Shown here piece by piece: positions 1-7,734 of a DNA stretch of 50,155 nt. How positions within the stretch are numbered: position 1 is the stretch's first letter; each line of letters opens with the position of its first letter. The DNA comes from an uncultured Alistipes sp. (GTDB lineage Bacteria; Bacteroidota; Bacteroidia; Bacteroidales; Rikenellaceae), in assembly GCF_949296715.1 (NCBI RefSeq), contig NZ_CASFQD010000004.1, forward strand, positions 1-50,155. The letters are read 5' to 3'. The translations under genes and the position numbers were made by a program. Under the pieces are notes generated by a model. The model had not been told where the DNA came from, did no database searches, and was given only the letters and a program-made list of their open reading frames with translations.

Positions 1-75
1 CAGTCGGCTCTTGTATGTGACTCCATTCTCCTTGCAGTATTGGACTATCTCTGCGATTTCTTCTCGTGTAAGCAT
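1..75 (-). CDS. IS66-type transposition protein, N-terminus only (cut by window edge)
   Basis: Reading the minus strand from the ATG at 75 gives 25 open codons to the window edge, starting MLTREEIAEIVQYC and continuing KENGVTYKSRL. This matches, from memory, the N-terminus of the small accessory/transposase proteins of Bacteroidetes IS66-type elements, which open with a 'TREEI.EI..YC...G.TYK.RL' block. Only the start is in the window, so neither an intact gene nor an inverted repeat can be shown. It suggests an insertion sequence directly left of the window. Confidence 0.4.
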   Translation of the reverse strand, partial: MLTREEIAEIVQYCKENGVTYKSRL

Positions 76-270
76 CTTTTTTTTGCGCGAAGATACCTCG
101 CGTGGAATAAATTCACTATACGCACTTCACCGGTTGCTTACCATGATGCAACGGAATGGCTGTCTTTCCGGTTCGCGGCGACGGGTTATATGAAACAAAA
201 ACGCTATATTTGCATATCATGGAATCCGGAGCGGCCGCGGAGGTCTTCTGATCCGAAAAATTTTATTTGT
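76..270. other. Short intergenic region
   Basis: This stretch lies between the divergent IS-type ORF and the peptidase gene at 271. The reading frame of the peptidase stays open upstream to 40, but that extension is Cys/Arg-rich and lacks secretory character, so I treat it as noncoding. A TATATTTG box at 215-222 is the only clear signal. Confidence 0.4.
215..222 (+). promoter_or_regulatory. Bacteroidetes-type -7 box
   Basis: The sequence TATATTTG fits the Bacteroidetes sigma-ABfr -7 consensus TAnnTTTG. It sits 48 bases before the ATG at 271, which supports that start over the upstream in-frame ATG at 40. No convincing -33 TTTG is seen. Confidence 0.4.
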
Positions 271-1572
271 ATGAGAAAATGGATGGTTATAGTGGCTCTG
301 CTGGCTGCGGGCCGTATCGCAACAGCCCAGAAGATCAGTGACTACAAGCTTCATATCAGCAAAACCGGTCAGGAGGCGGCCAATCTTCATGTCGCATGCT
401 CTTTTGGGGTGGATTTCCAGGGGACGGATAGCGTATCCATGCATTTCGGCGGCGGTCAGGAGTTCTCCGTTGACAACCTGATGATGCATGACGACCGCTT
501 CGGATATGAATATGATCATGCCCGGAAGAAGATCGTAATCCGCAGAAAAGATGACCGGACGGTGCGTGTCGGCATGGATTACGATTATACCAACCTGTCG
601 GCATTCTTCATCTACGGAGAGGGTGATGCCGAATTGTGGGAGACCAGCTTCGGCGAATACTTCTATCCGTATGTGCCGAACACCTGCATGGATATCGCCA
701 TCGAGGTGGAGACGCCCGATTCGCTCTCTTTTCTATGCTCCTATCCGTTGGCGGCGAACTCTGCCACGAAATACAGTGGCACGTTAAGGCATATCCTGTC
801 CCAGTCGCTCACGCTGGCCTTTCTGCGCACGGACGTTTATCAGCGGACAGAGGCGGACCTCCCCGGAGAAGTCTCCGTCTACCAGATCAAGGGGATGCAA
901 TGCGGCCGGGAGCGATACGACGAGCTGCTTGAGCTGACCGGGGCCGGCATCGCGTTCTTCAGCAAGGTGTATGGCGAAGACTATATCTCCGCGGAGCGGA
1001 ATGTGACGGCGCTTCCTGTCTATTTGTTTCATAACGGTAAGGGGTTCAGCAACCGATACAACATCGGCTTTATCTCCGCTTCGCAGGAGAAGTTCTCCAC
1101 CAGCCCCGACATCTATCCGCTGGTGCACGAAATCGGACACCGGTGGCTGGGCGAGTGGACCCTGTTGATTGACGACGGTGAGCCGGGAGCCTATTTCATC
1201 AAGGAGTCGCTCAATGAGTTTATGACGTTGCTGTTTATCCGTCATTTCTATGGACCCGATACATACGAAAAACAGCTCGACTGGTGCCGGTCGGAATACG
1301 GGAAGATCAGGGACACGGATCAGGACGAGCCGATCGTCGACGTTGTCGTTAACAACAACAATACGGTGATCTACAGAAAAGGACCGCTGGTTCTGGACCG
1401 CATGGCGCAGGAGATCGGCTATGACGAACTGGCGGGTATCATTGCCGGGTTCTATCTGGAATACGCCGGGAAGTATCCGTTGAAATATACGGACTTCATT
1501 GATATGGTCAACGCAAGCCATGCGGGAGCCGGAGACCGGCTTCGGCAACTGCTGGCCGCAAAATCGCTGTGA
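271..1572 (+). CDS. Secreted M1-like (gluzincin) metallopeptidase
   Basis: This is a 433-residue secreted zinc peptidase of the M1 (aminopeptidase N-like) clan. The start at 271 gives a signal peptide (MRKWMVIVALLAAGRIATAQ) and lies just after a -7 box. Zinc-site residues are H286-E287-I-G-H290 followed by W, and E312 in FIKESLNEF matches the third-ligand WLNEGF segment of M1 enzymes, with about three extra residues between the two. A later YRKGPLVLDRM block matches the M1 'Y.KG..VL..L' segment carrying the catalytic Tyr. The canonical GAMEN motif is not obvious, so it may act on unusual peptides or be a divergent M1 member. It is monocistronic and convergent with the S41-like gene. Peptide hydrolysis is inferred from these motifs. 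Confidence 0.7.
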   Translation: MRKWMVIVALLAAGRIATAQKISDYKLHISKTGQEAANLHVACSFGVDFQGTDSVSMHFGGGQEFSVDNLMMHDDRFGYEYDHARKKIVIRRKDDRTVRVGMDYDYTNLSAFFIYGEGDAELWETSFGEYFYPYVPNTCMDIAIEVETPDSLSFLCSYPLAANSATKYSGTLRHILSQSLTLAFLRTDVYQRTEADLPGEVSVYQIKGMQCGRERYDELLELTGAGIAFFSKVYGEDYISAERNVTALPVYLFHNGKGFSNRYNIGFISASQEKFSTSPDIYPLVHEIGHRWLGEWTLLIDDGEPGAYFIKESLNEFMTLLFIRHFYGPDTYEKQLDWCRSEYGKIRDTDQDEPIVDVVVNNNNTVIYRKGPLVLDRMAQEIGYDELAGIIAGFYLEYAGKYPLKYTDFIDMVNASHAGAGDRLRQLLAAKSL

Positions 1573-1699
1573 ACGGAGCAAAAATCCCGGTCTGTCGGCC
1601 GCGCTGAACCCCGCATGATTCCGAATTTCATGCCGCAGACAGCATGAAGGGGCGTATTTGCCGGGCCATGCGCGTGTGGCGGTCCCTCGTTGTCGGCGT

Positions 1700-3499
1700 T
1701 TATCGGACAGTATCCAATGCCGTCTCCAGCGTGCGGTCGCAGCCCGTCATGAGGTCGACGGCGTAGCGGGGGACGATCCGGTCGGGAACGATGCCCCGGG
1801 CGTGGTGTGGTTCTCCGTCCATGCCGCGCATGCGCATGCCGGTCATGGAGAAGGGGAACAGGGGCAGCGCGAACTGCGTCATGTCGCCCGTGGTCCCGGC
1901 CGTCGGTTGTCCGACGATCTCGCCCAGCCGGTAGTGGCGTACCATCATCAGGATGGTTTCACCCCAGCTGACGGTCCCGGCATCGCACAGGAAGGTTGCG
2001 GGCAGGGCTACATGCGGCGCTTTGGCCCGGAGGGTCTCCGACCCGATGCGCCACGCCACACCCTCCTGGAAGGGGAAGCGGGTGATCGGCACCTCCGTCG
2101 CCGGGGCTGCCGCGTCGGCAGCAATCAAATGCGCCAGAATGGCCTCGAAACGGACCGAAGGAAGGCCGCGCAGGTCGAAGCAGAGCGCCTTGATGTCGGG
2201 CGTCAGCGCCGCGAGAAACCGTTTCTCGGTCACCTCGGGCGATGTGGCGTCGACGTAGAGGACGCCCTCTCCGCAACGTCGGATCGCGGGATTCTCCCGC
2301 TGCGGCATCGGGGCGTCCGGCTGACAGGCGTAGAGCGTGTCGATGCGCTCCGCGCCCGACGGATCGCTGCTGCGGATGACAAACGGCGTGCCGTAGGCCG
2401 CAGCGGCGAAGAACTCGCGGGCAGCCAGCACGTCGCGATGCCCGTCCGTTGCGGCGCAGGTAACCATCCGGCAGCGCTCCATGCGTTCGGCGGCGGGCTG
2501 TCCGTCGATGGCGTGGAGCACGCGCCAGGGTGCTCCGGCCGTGCGGATGAGCAGCGTGTCGTTCACGCATACCGTCTCAACGTCCGCATAACAGGCGGGC
2601 AGGTAGGTCGACCGGACGCCCGAGAGCGTCATGTCCCTGCGCACGAAGAGGTGCCCGTCCCTGATCGGATGGAAAAAGCGGCACAGCAGGTCGTGCCAGC
2701 CGAGTACCGCCTCGATGGTTGCAGGGGGCTCCATCCCGACCGCCTCCTGCAGGTACTGCTCCAGCCGGGGCTCCCAGTCGAGACCCTCCTCCTCATAATA
2801 GGGGTAGAAGTGGCGGATGATGTTCCAGCGGACCGTCAGATCGGCCGTGCGGACCGCCTCATCGGCCAGCAGTCCGAAAATGAAGCTGCGCCGCGGGGAG
2901 AGGTTCTTGTCCTCGCTTCGGTGGTTGTCCCAGTAGCTTTTCGCCTCGGCGAGCAGGCGACGCGTCGCCCGGCCGTCGAACTGCTCTTTGGGCAGGGCGT
3001 GCTGGATATGCAGGTACCGCCCCTCCGCCACCCGGTAGGTGTAATACGTTCCGGGCTGTGGCGCCGCCACGGTGTCCTGCCGGTCGGCGACCCGCTCCAG
3101 CCTTTTGTAATAGGGGATGTACCGGGCCAGACCGGGGATGAACAGCCGGGCGATAAACGGAATGTCGAGTGCTCCGGAGCCGCTGTAGCTGTAGTACCGA
3201 GCGGGGGCGTCCGCGGCGTCGGCACTCCGGGGCGGGACCGGCTCCTCCGAGAAGACGAGGCCCGGGGCGAGCGGTCGGAATACCTGCTCCAGCGGCTGCG
3301 TGTCGATTCGGGAGGCCAGCAGCGTGCAGACCTTCATCCAGTCGCTCTCGGACCACTTTTCCGTGTAGGGATTGGGCGAGAAGTAGCGGACGATGCCGTA
3401 TGCACGGGCAAATTCTGCGTAGCGGGAGAGCTCCGCGGCTTGTCCGGAGCCTGCAAGCAGGCACAGCAAGCCGATCAGCAGGGCCAGTTTCCTTTTCAT
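1700..3499 (-). CDS. S41-family peptidase-like secreted protein
   Basis: The minus-strand product has 599 residues and a signal peptide (MKRKLALLIGLLCLLAGSGQAAE) from the ATG at 3499. An upstream in-frame ATG at 3526 only adds nine polar residues. The C-terminal half resembles tail-specific (S41/CtpA-like) proteases: S511 in VSWGETILMM is placed like the nucleophile, and the following GEIVGQPTAGTTGD matches the family's 'G..TAG..G' strand-loop. S41 enzymes use a Ser/Lys dyad; I cannot identify the lysine, because the position after the serine reads WGETILMM. Activity is therefore uncertain. The first half (SRYAEFARAYGIVRYFSPN) resembles the N-terminal helical part of Bacteroidetes S41 proteins. 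The antisense strand also has a long ORF, which I regard as a G+C artefact. Confidence 0.7.
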   Translation of the reverse strand: MKRKLALLIGLLCLLAGSGQAAELSRYAEFARAYGIVRYFSPNPYTEKWSESDWMKVCTLLASRIDTQPLEQVFRPLAPGLVFSEEPVPPRSADAADAPARYYSYSGSGALDIPFIARLFIPGLARYIPYYKRLERVADRQDTVAAPQPGTYYTYRVAEGRYLHIQHALPKEQFDGRATRRLLAEAKSYWDNHRSEDKNLSPRRSFIFGLLADEAVRTADLTVRWNIIRHFYPYYEEEGLDWEPRLEQYLQEAVGMEPPATIEAVLGWHDLLCRFFHPIRDGHLFVRRDMTLSGVRSTYLPACYADVETVCVNDTLLIRTAGAPWRVLHAIDGQPAAERMERCRMVTCAATDGHRDVLAAREFFAAAAYGTPFVIRSSDPSGAERIDTLYACQPDAPMPQRENPAIRRCGEGVLYVDATSPEVTEKRFLAALTPDIKALCFDLRGLPSVRFEAILAHLIAADAAAPATEVPITRFPFQEGVAWRIGSETLRAKAPHVALPATFLCDAGTVSWGETILMMVRHYRLGEIVGQPTAGTTGDMTQFALPLFPFSMTGMRMRGMDGEPHHARGIVPDRIVPRYAVDLMTGCDRTLETALDTVR

Positions 3500-3557
3500 T
3501 TTCGGGCAGGTTGGTGGCAGATTCATAGCAAATAACGCATCCGCGCCTCAAAAAAGT

Positions 3558-4379
3558 ATGTCCGGCCGTCACCTTTTGGTCCGTGAACACGCGAGAGGAT
3601 TCCGTGCCGGCGCAAAGCGGAATTTTTTGACCGCGGCGATTTGCATGATTGCCTTATTTTCAGTAAATTTGGCGTACGGGTATTATCCGGTTTCGCCGTA
3701 TGCCTACTGCATGGGGAATCCCATCAAGTTTGTTGATCCGGACGGGAACAAATTAAGAGTTGCAAATAATGCGTCTGGAGTTATGTATAATCTGGGGAAG
3801 ATTGTTGCCACACATAAAGGTAGAATGGTTGTAGATCGAATGATAACCTCTGCCAAAACATACACCCTTGATGGGACCTTTTGGACGATGAGTTCTTCTT
3901 ACGATTATAAAAGCCGAACAATTTCATATGTCAGGAATCCGTGGCATTCAAAGGTAGATGGAGGTTCACTTTCAAGCGCAATAGCAATGGGTCATGAACT
4001 GTTTCATGGTTTTCAGGATGATATCGGTAAGATAAGACGATATAATGGTGTAATAAAAGGAGTTATTTTTCTTGAAGAAGCAGCTGTGGGCTTTGCCAAT
4101 TATTTACGCTCATCCTGGGACGAAGGTCCAATAAGATCCAAATACGGTGGCCTCTCTAATTTTACTCCCTTCTTTTTCCCTGATGATGCAAAAATATCCG
4201 GGTTCACAAAAATAGATTCCAGTCAAGACGGGAACAAAGCTGGATTTAGTTATGTCAGCACCTCGGGTGATATATCAGCAACATTTTACATAGAAGTTTA
4301 TATTGATAAAGATCAAAATATTCATTATAGACATTTCGACAATGAGGAAGACTACCGAAATGCAGTGTCTGACTGGTAG
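3558..4379 (+). CDS. Rhs-stub metallopeptidase toxin tip (M91/NleD-like)
   Basis: This 273-residue ORF begins with a hydrophobic leader (ICMIALFSVNLAYG, about residues 28-41). A short Rhs-core remnant follows (YYPVSPYAYCMGNPIKFV then DPDGN, residues 42-64). The rest is a distinct domain with H146-E-L-F-H150, and E173/E174 in IFLEEAAVGF as a possible third zinc ligand. HExxH followed by an EE helix and a basic tail (RSKYGG) resembles the M91 (NleD-type) effector peptidases found as tips of polymorphic toxins. The usual >1000-residue Rhs shell is absent, so this is an orphan tip. The start is uncertain: 3558 is the first ATG, and 3645 lies inside the leader. The end overlaps the next gene, typical of toxin-immunity pairs. 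The toxin role is inference. Confidence 0.6.
   Translation: MSGRHLLVREHARGFRAGAKRNFLTAAICMIALFSVNLAYGYYPVSPYAYCMGNPIKFVDPDGNKLRVANNASGVMYNLGKIVATHKGRMVVDRMITSAKTYTLDGTFWTMSSSYDYKSRTISYVRNPWHSKVDGGSLSSAIAMGHELFHGFQDDIGKIRRYNGVIKGVIFLEEAAVGFANYLRSSWDEGPIRSKYGGLSNFTPFFFPDDAKISGFTKIDSSQDGNKAGFSYVSTSGDISATFYIEVYIDKDQNIHYRHFDNEEDYRNAVSDW
3612..3747 (+). repeat. Leader/Rhs-core stub repeat, copy R1
   Basis: Bases 3671-3747 align without gaps to 4843-4919 (R2); I count 69 of 77 positions identical. Bases 3645-3673 are identical over 29 bases to 6431-6459 (R3), and the flanking leader codons are similar. The repeat encodes a hydrophobic leader plus the end of an Rhs core (SPYAYCMGNP...DPDG). In R1 it is in frame with the downstream toxin tip. 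Confidence 0.8.
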
Positions 4380-4839
4380 GAAGACATGTATCTTTATCCG
4401 ATGCGTCATTGTGCTGTCCTGTGTGTATATACTGGCAGATCCGATTGACCGCTATTTTCAGGAAGGTGTTTTGGGTCTGGTCGGTTATAAATCGTATCTA
4501 TACTCGGCACAGGATCTGTTTTTTGCGCTGTGCGCCGTTGTCGGATTGTCGAATCTTGCACGGTATCCCTTGTTGGGATGGATCCTGGCAAATATTGCAG
4601 CGGCAGGATTTCTGCTGTTCCCGGTCTATTGTCTTATTGCGGGTGTGATGTTCCGGTCCAATGTTCTGGATTTATCATGCATCATGCCTGTTGTCTTCTT
4701 TATCCTTTTGTTTGTCATCAACAAAAAGGAGCGCCGGCCGGAGAGGTGGTATGTTTATCTGCCATTCATCTTCCTGCTGATTCTGGGCGAAATCCTGTGT
4801 GTCGTATATGCCGTTCGGAACTTTCTTCCGATCGGTTGA
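4360..4839 (+). CDS. Polytopic membrane protein, candidate immunity protein
   Basis: This 159-residue protein (from ATG 4360; ATG 4342 is equally possible) has about five hydrophobic segments: CIFIRCVIVLSCVYIL, SAQDLFFALCAVVGLSNL, WILANIAAAGFLLFPVYCLI, LSCIMPVVFFILLFVI and YVYLPFIFLLILGEILCVVY. No family is recognised. It overlaps the last 20 (or 38) bases of the metallopeptidase-tip gene, and such coupling with a toxin gene is typical of immunity genes. It ends directly before the next Rhs-stub repeat. An inner-membrane location would suit protection from a toxin delivered to the periplasm, but this is inference from position and topology. Confidence 0.55.
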   Translation: MQCLTGRKTCIFIRCVIVLSCVYILADPIDRYFQEGVLGLVGYKSYLYSAQDLFFALCAVVGLSNLARYPLLGWILANIAAAGFLLFPVYCLIAGVMFRSNVLDLSCIMPVVFFILLFVINKKERRPERWYVYLPFIFLLILGEILCVVYAVRNFLPIG

Positions 4840-5415
4840 TTGGGCATACGGGTATTATCCGTTTTCGCCGTATGCCTGCTGCATGGGAAATCCCATCAAG
4901 TTCGTTGCCCCGAACGGGAGAGAAGGTGCCCCTCCCCGACAATAAAAGGTGCGGGAGCTACAATTAGGTCGCATGAAAATGGAGGGAAGGAAATATCTGC
5001 CCAAATGCTTGGTGCTACACATGACGTTAGGACTGTTGAGGGTACGGCCCATGAATTGATGCATTGTGTGCAGTATGAATATGGACAAGGCGGCCAAACA
5101 ATTTTCAATGAGGTCGAGGCTTATGTTTTTGGATATGGGGTTGCTTCGAACTATGCATCAAGCAGAGGAGAAGGTTTCGGTTCGATGACTGATATGGGCA
5201 TTGATGGTTCTGCTGCGGCAGTTGCCTGGCAGACATCTTTTACTGATTTGGTTAATAATGGCTATTCGAAAGCAGCAATGGTTGATGCTGTTTGTAATTT
5301 TAAAGCAGGGGCACAAGTGAATCAAAGCGGGACATATAGTACATATCCTCTGATAAGGATAAGCCCGACTCACTCGATATTATTCGACTTTTGGACGGGT
5401 AAAAAAAATAAATAA
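4840..5415 (+). pseudogene. Orphan HELMH metallopeptidase tip, frameshifted from its Rhs stub
   Basis: The open frame runs from a TTG at 4840 for 191 codons. Its first 40 residues or so are the R2 repeat read in the wrong frame, so the genuine domain starts near residue 40 (KGAGATIRSHENGG). It contains H71-E-L-M-H75 in VEGTAHELMHCVQYEYG, then FNEVEAYVFGY about 15 residues later as a likely third-ligand helix. This is a gluzincin-type zinc peptidase layout, related in plan to the tip at 3558 but not obviously similar elsewhere. Because the stub frame stops at about 4943, no intact stub-tip protein can be made without a frameshift, though internal initiation is possible. The next gene begins 6 bases downstream and may be its immunity gene. 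Confidence 0.55.
4843..4919 (+). repeat. Rhs-core stub repeat, copy R2 (no leader)
   Basis: This copy starts three bases after the stop of the upstream membrane protein and matches R1 from its GGC at 3671. In its own frame it reads AYGYYPFSPYACCMGNP then IKFVAPNG and stops at the TAA around 4943. The downstream HELMH domain is in a different frame, so the stub and tip are uncoupled. The DPDG signature is altered to APNG. Confidence 0.75.
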
Positions 5416-5421
5416 AAGCAT

Positions 5422-6327
5422 ATGAAACGAATTTTGCTATTAGGGTCCATATTGGGATGGACGTTGCAGGTGTCTGGACAGGAGGTAACTCCTCTTTTGA
5501 TACCGCTTTTAGAGGATCAGGAGTTTACTCCCATCGAGATCGAAGCAGACTGTATTCGTGATACTACGATACATGTTTTATATACTGCAGGAATTTACTT
5601 CGACAAGAAATTCGGAGAGAACATTCGGGTTGATGAAGCCGGCCGGGTTCGCACGCATTCTATATATTATCGAGATGCGAAAGACGCAGGTAAATTGAAG
5701 CCTATATCTTGTTATGATAATGAACCCAGATCGGAATTAGAAAACTGTATTTATGAAACCTGCACCCGAAAGTTTCTGGTATGGTTAAAACGGCAGCCGT
5801 ATAGTGATCTGCCTGATGTGAAAAGATTTTATGGTCACACTGCGTTTGCCTGGAGGTATAGAGTCCGACTGGTGCCCAGGAATACGAATCGAGCGGTTGA
5901 CTGCCTGGATTCCGGGGCGGTTAATGAGAATCCCGCCTCGTCTGTACAGAAAGCCCCCACTCTTTTGGCACCGCTTTCATCGGGCCACAAGTACACACCC
6001 GTAGAGATCGAAGCAGATTGTATCCGTGATACGATAAAGGCGTATTATATGGCAGCTGTTCTATTCGGAGATGACGCCCGGATTGACGAAGCCAGCGTCG
6101 TCCGCTCGCAGTCGATATACTATGAGGATACCGGTGAATGGAAGTCCCAGTTCGAGAATGAGACCGTATCGGAATTGGAAAACCGTATTTATGAAGCCTG
6201 CTCCCGAAAATATCGGGAATGGTCAAAACAACTGTCGTGTAGAGACAGGGATGATGTGACAAGATTTGGGGGCTATGGGATCATTTGGGGGTGTGATGTT
6301 TGGTTGGTTCCCAAGAAGACGAACTGA
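5422..6327 (+). CDS. Secreted tandem-repeat protein, candidate immunity protein
   Basis: This 301-residue protein has a signal peptide (MKRILLLGSILGWTLQVSGQ) and two copies of one domain, residues 24-156 and 180-301, joined by a linker. Shared blocks are EIEADCIRDT, the (R)IDEA segment, SIYY.D, SELEN.IYE.C.RK...W.K, DDV.RF.G and a closing V.LVP...TN. Four or five cysteines recur at matching places. No known family is recognised. The gene begins 6 bases after the HELMH tip, and a periplasmic product following a toxin-type gene suggests an immunity role, with duplication perhaps widening specificity or dose. DNA after its stop (6328-6397) still aligns with the inter-repeat linker, so a third repeat may once have existed. 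Confidence 0.6.
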   Translation: MKRILLLGSILGWTLQVSGQEVTPLLIPLLEDQEFTPIEIEADCIRDTTIHVLYTAGIYFDKKFGENIRVDEAGRVRTHSIYYRDAKDAGKLKPISCYDNEPRSELENCIYETCTRKFLVWLKRQPYSDLPDVKRFYGHTAFAWRYRVRLVPRNTNRAVDCLDSGAVNENPASSVQKAPTLLAPLSSGHKYTPVEIEADCIRDTIKAYYMAAVLFGDDARIDEASVVRSQSIYYEDTGEWKSQFENETVSELENRIYEACSRKYREWSKQLSCRDRDDVTRFGGYGIIWGCDVWLVPKKTN

Positions 6328-6397
6328 AGTCGTGCCGTCCGGAATCCGGAACAGATAATGAGAATCGAACCTCGGCGTTGAAACAGGTCCTACTATT
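6328..6397 (+). repeat. Decayed linker of the upstream tandem repeat
   Basis: After the stop at 6327 the DNA still aligns with the linker between the two repeats (about 5886-5970). For example, GGAATCCGG and ATAATGAGAATC correspond to GGATTCCGG and TTAATGAGAATC. The repeat 2 stop TGA occupies the place of CGA in the linker. The alignment ends where leader/stub copy R3 starts. Confidence 0.55.
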
Positions 6398-6520
6398 ATG
6401 AAACCGAAATTTTTGATTGCGGCAACCTGTATGATTGCCTTATTTTCAGTAAATTTGGCAAGCAGCGTTCATCCGTTTCCGCCGTGTGGCTGCTGCATGG
6501 GAAATACGGGAGGGGTATGA
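6398..6520 (+). CDS. 40-residue leader/Rhs-stub peptide (repeat copy R3)
   Basis: The ATG at 6398 opens a 40-codon ORF. It starts with the signal-like leader MKPKFLIAATCMIALFSVNL and ends with a degraded stub (PFPPCGCCMGNTGGV, then TGA). Bases 6431-6459 are identical to 3645-3673. No toxin domain follows in frame; the next gene is an unrelated secreted protein. It may be a translated leader relic with no function. It matters mainly because it shows what the undamaged R1 start probably looked like (ATGAAA in place of GCAAAG). Confidence 0.35.
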   Translation: MKPKFLIAATCMIALFSVNLASSVHPFPPCGCCMGNTGGV

Positions 6521-6561
6521 GCGACAAGATGATAATACATGACGGTAAATCAAGTCCTACA

Positions 6562-7149
6562 ATGAAAAGAATTATCATCCTTTGTTTTGCTCTTGTAGCG
6601 GCAAGCTGCTGTTTCGCTCAACAGGGGGAAACTGCGGGGTTATCCCGTTCGCTGGATGAAAGTCGGGCCAAAGCGGATATTGTATTGTCCGGGTTCGGGA
6701 TCATTCCAGGAAGAAAAATGGTATACTCACTTAAGAACGAGCATTACTATGTTGTCATTCATTCGGACAGTGCCTGCAATGAATATGTCGTATCAATCGA
6801 CAGTGCCTGCCATGTTGTCGGTATGAAAAAAATCGACCACGATTCAATCATCGATCAGCTGAAGCGAAAGAGACACATATCCCAAAAACAAAGAAAAGAG
6901 TTGAAAAGGGCGGAAACGGACCGGCAAATGCTGAAAGAGGCATTTGATCTGAAACAATATCATACGGAGCCGATAACGGACCTCCCCGATGCAACCTGTA
7001 TGGCTGGAGTTCCCTCCTATTTTGTTATAAAGGACGAGTATGATAACCGGTATGGGGAATATTGCCTGCCATCGATAACCGCTCCGTGCCCCATCAATCC
7101 GGATTTGTGGGTATACCTGATTCGGGAGTTGATGGAAAACATAAAATAA
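6562..7149 (+). CDS. Secreted protein of unknown function
   Basis: The product is 195 residues with a clear signal peptide from ATG 6562 (MKRIIILCFALVAASCCFAQ). An in-frame TTG or ATG further upstream would place R3 repeat DNA inside the gene and hide the signal peptide, so 6562 is preferred. The body has paired phrases, HSDSACNEYVVS and SIDSACHVVGMK, then a basic helix (LKRKRHISQKQRKELKRAE) and a hydrophobic C-terminal helix (DLWVYLIRELMENIK). No family is recognised. It follows the R3 stub where a toxin or immunity gene would be expected, so it may be an orphan immunity protein. That is inferred from position only. Confidence 0.6.
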   Translation: MKRIIILCFALVAASCCFAQQGETAGLSRSLDESRAKADIVLSGFGIIPGRKMVYSLKNEHYYVVIHSDSACNEYVVSIDSACHVVGMKKIDHDSIIDQLKRKRHISQKQRKELKRAETDRQMLKEAFDLKQYHTEPITDLPDATCMAGVPSYFVIKDEYDNRYGEYCLPSITAPCPINPDLWVYLIRELMENIK

Positions 7150-7242
7150 TCTGTAACAATTAACATCGGGATGACCCGTCTGACCGAGCCTGCGGGCATT
7201 GCCGATGACAACGGGAAGGTGAAACCAATAGATTTTTATTCC

Positions 7243-7653
7243 ATGAAACGATCAATTGCAATTGCAGGCGCTGTCGTTGCTGTTTGTATGCTGACGATTT
7301 ATTCCGTGTTTTATCTGCCTTACGGTATCGGGTACATGCGAACGATGAAAAAACATTGCGAGGAGGCGAAGCGGGAGATTGCTGCGGCTGAATTTACGGG
7401 GGAAATCGTCGATGTGAAGGACGAACGTCTCCATATCAGGTTGGCGGAGCCTCTTTTGTTCAGCAAGGTTTTGCCAGTCGAATATCCATACCGGTATGAT
7501 GACCGAGAGGGCATATTGCAGCTGCTCGCAAACAAGCCTCTGTTGCATTATGCCAAAACCGGAATGTGCATAGAAAAGATGCCGGGATCGGATTCCATCG
7601 TTGTCAATAGCCGGTCTTTTGCCATATATGATAAAAAATATGGACGATGGTAG
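7243..7653 (+). CDS. Small membrane-anchored protein of unknown function
   Basis: From ATG 7243 the product is 136 residues, with one N-terminal transmembrane or signal segment (IAIAGAVVAVCMLTIYSVFY). A charged helix follows (MKKHCEEAKREIAAAEF), then a soluble domain with alternating beta-type phrases (GEIVDVKDERLHIRLAEPLL, SIVVNSRSFAIYD). The frame stays open upstream to 7171, but that part lacks secretory character. Codon use is like its island neighbours. Nothing identifies a family. It lies in a run of small secreted genes behind the Rhs-stub repeats and could be another orphan immunity protein. Confidence 0.55.
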   Translation: MKRSIAIAGAVVAVCMLTIYSVFYLPYGIGYMRTMKKHCEEAKREIAAAEFTGEIVDVKDERLHIRLAEPLLFSKVLPVEYPYRYDDREGILQLLANKPLLHYAKTGMCIEKMPGSDSIVVNSRSFAIYDKKYGRW

Positions 7654-7734
7654 TGACGGTTGGCTGGAATGAGTTTTAGACGGATATATCCCACCCGGCC
7701 GTGTTGTGCCCAATGATCATCAACCCCTGATGCT

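Noticed and set aside
11..193. 60-codon plus-strand ORF at the left edge
   Set aside because: It is antisense to the IS-type N-terminus and has no protein-like features.
1658..3535. 625-codon plus-strand frame over the S41-like gene
   Set aside because: Its composition is low-quality Arg/Gly-rich with no start context. The minus-strand frame has a signal peptide and S41-type motifs.
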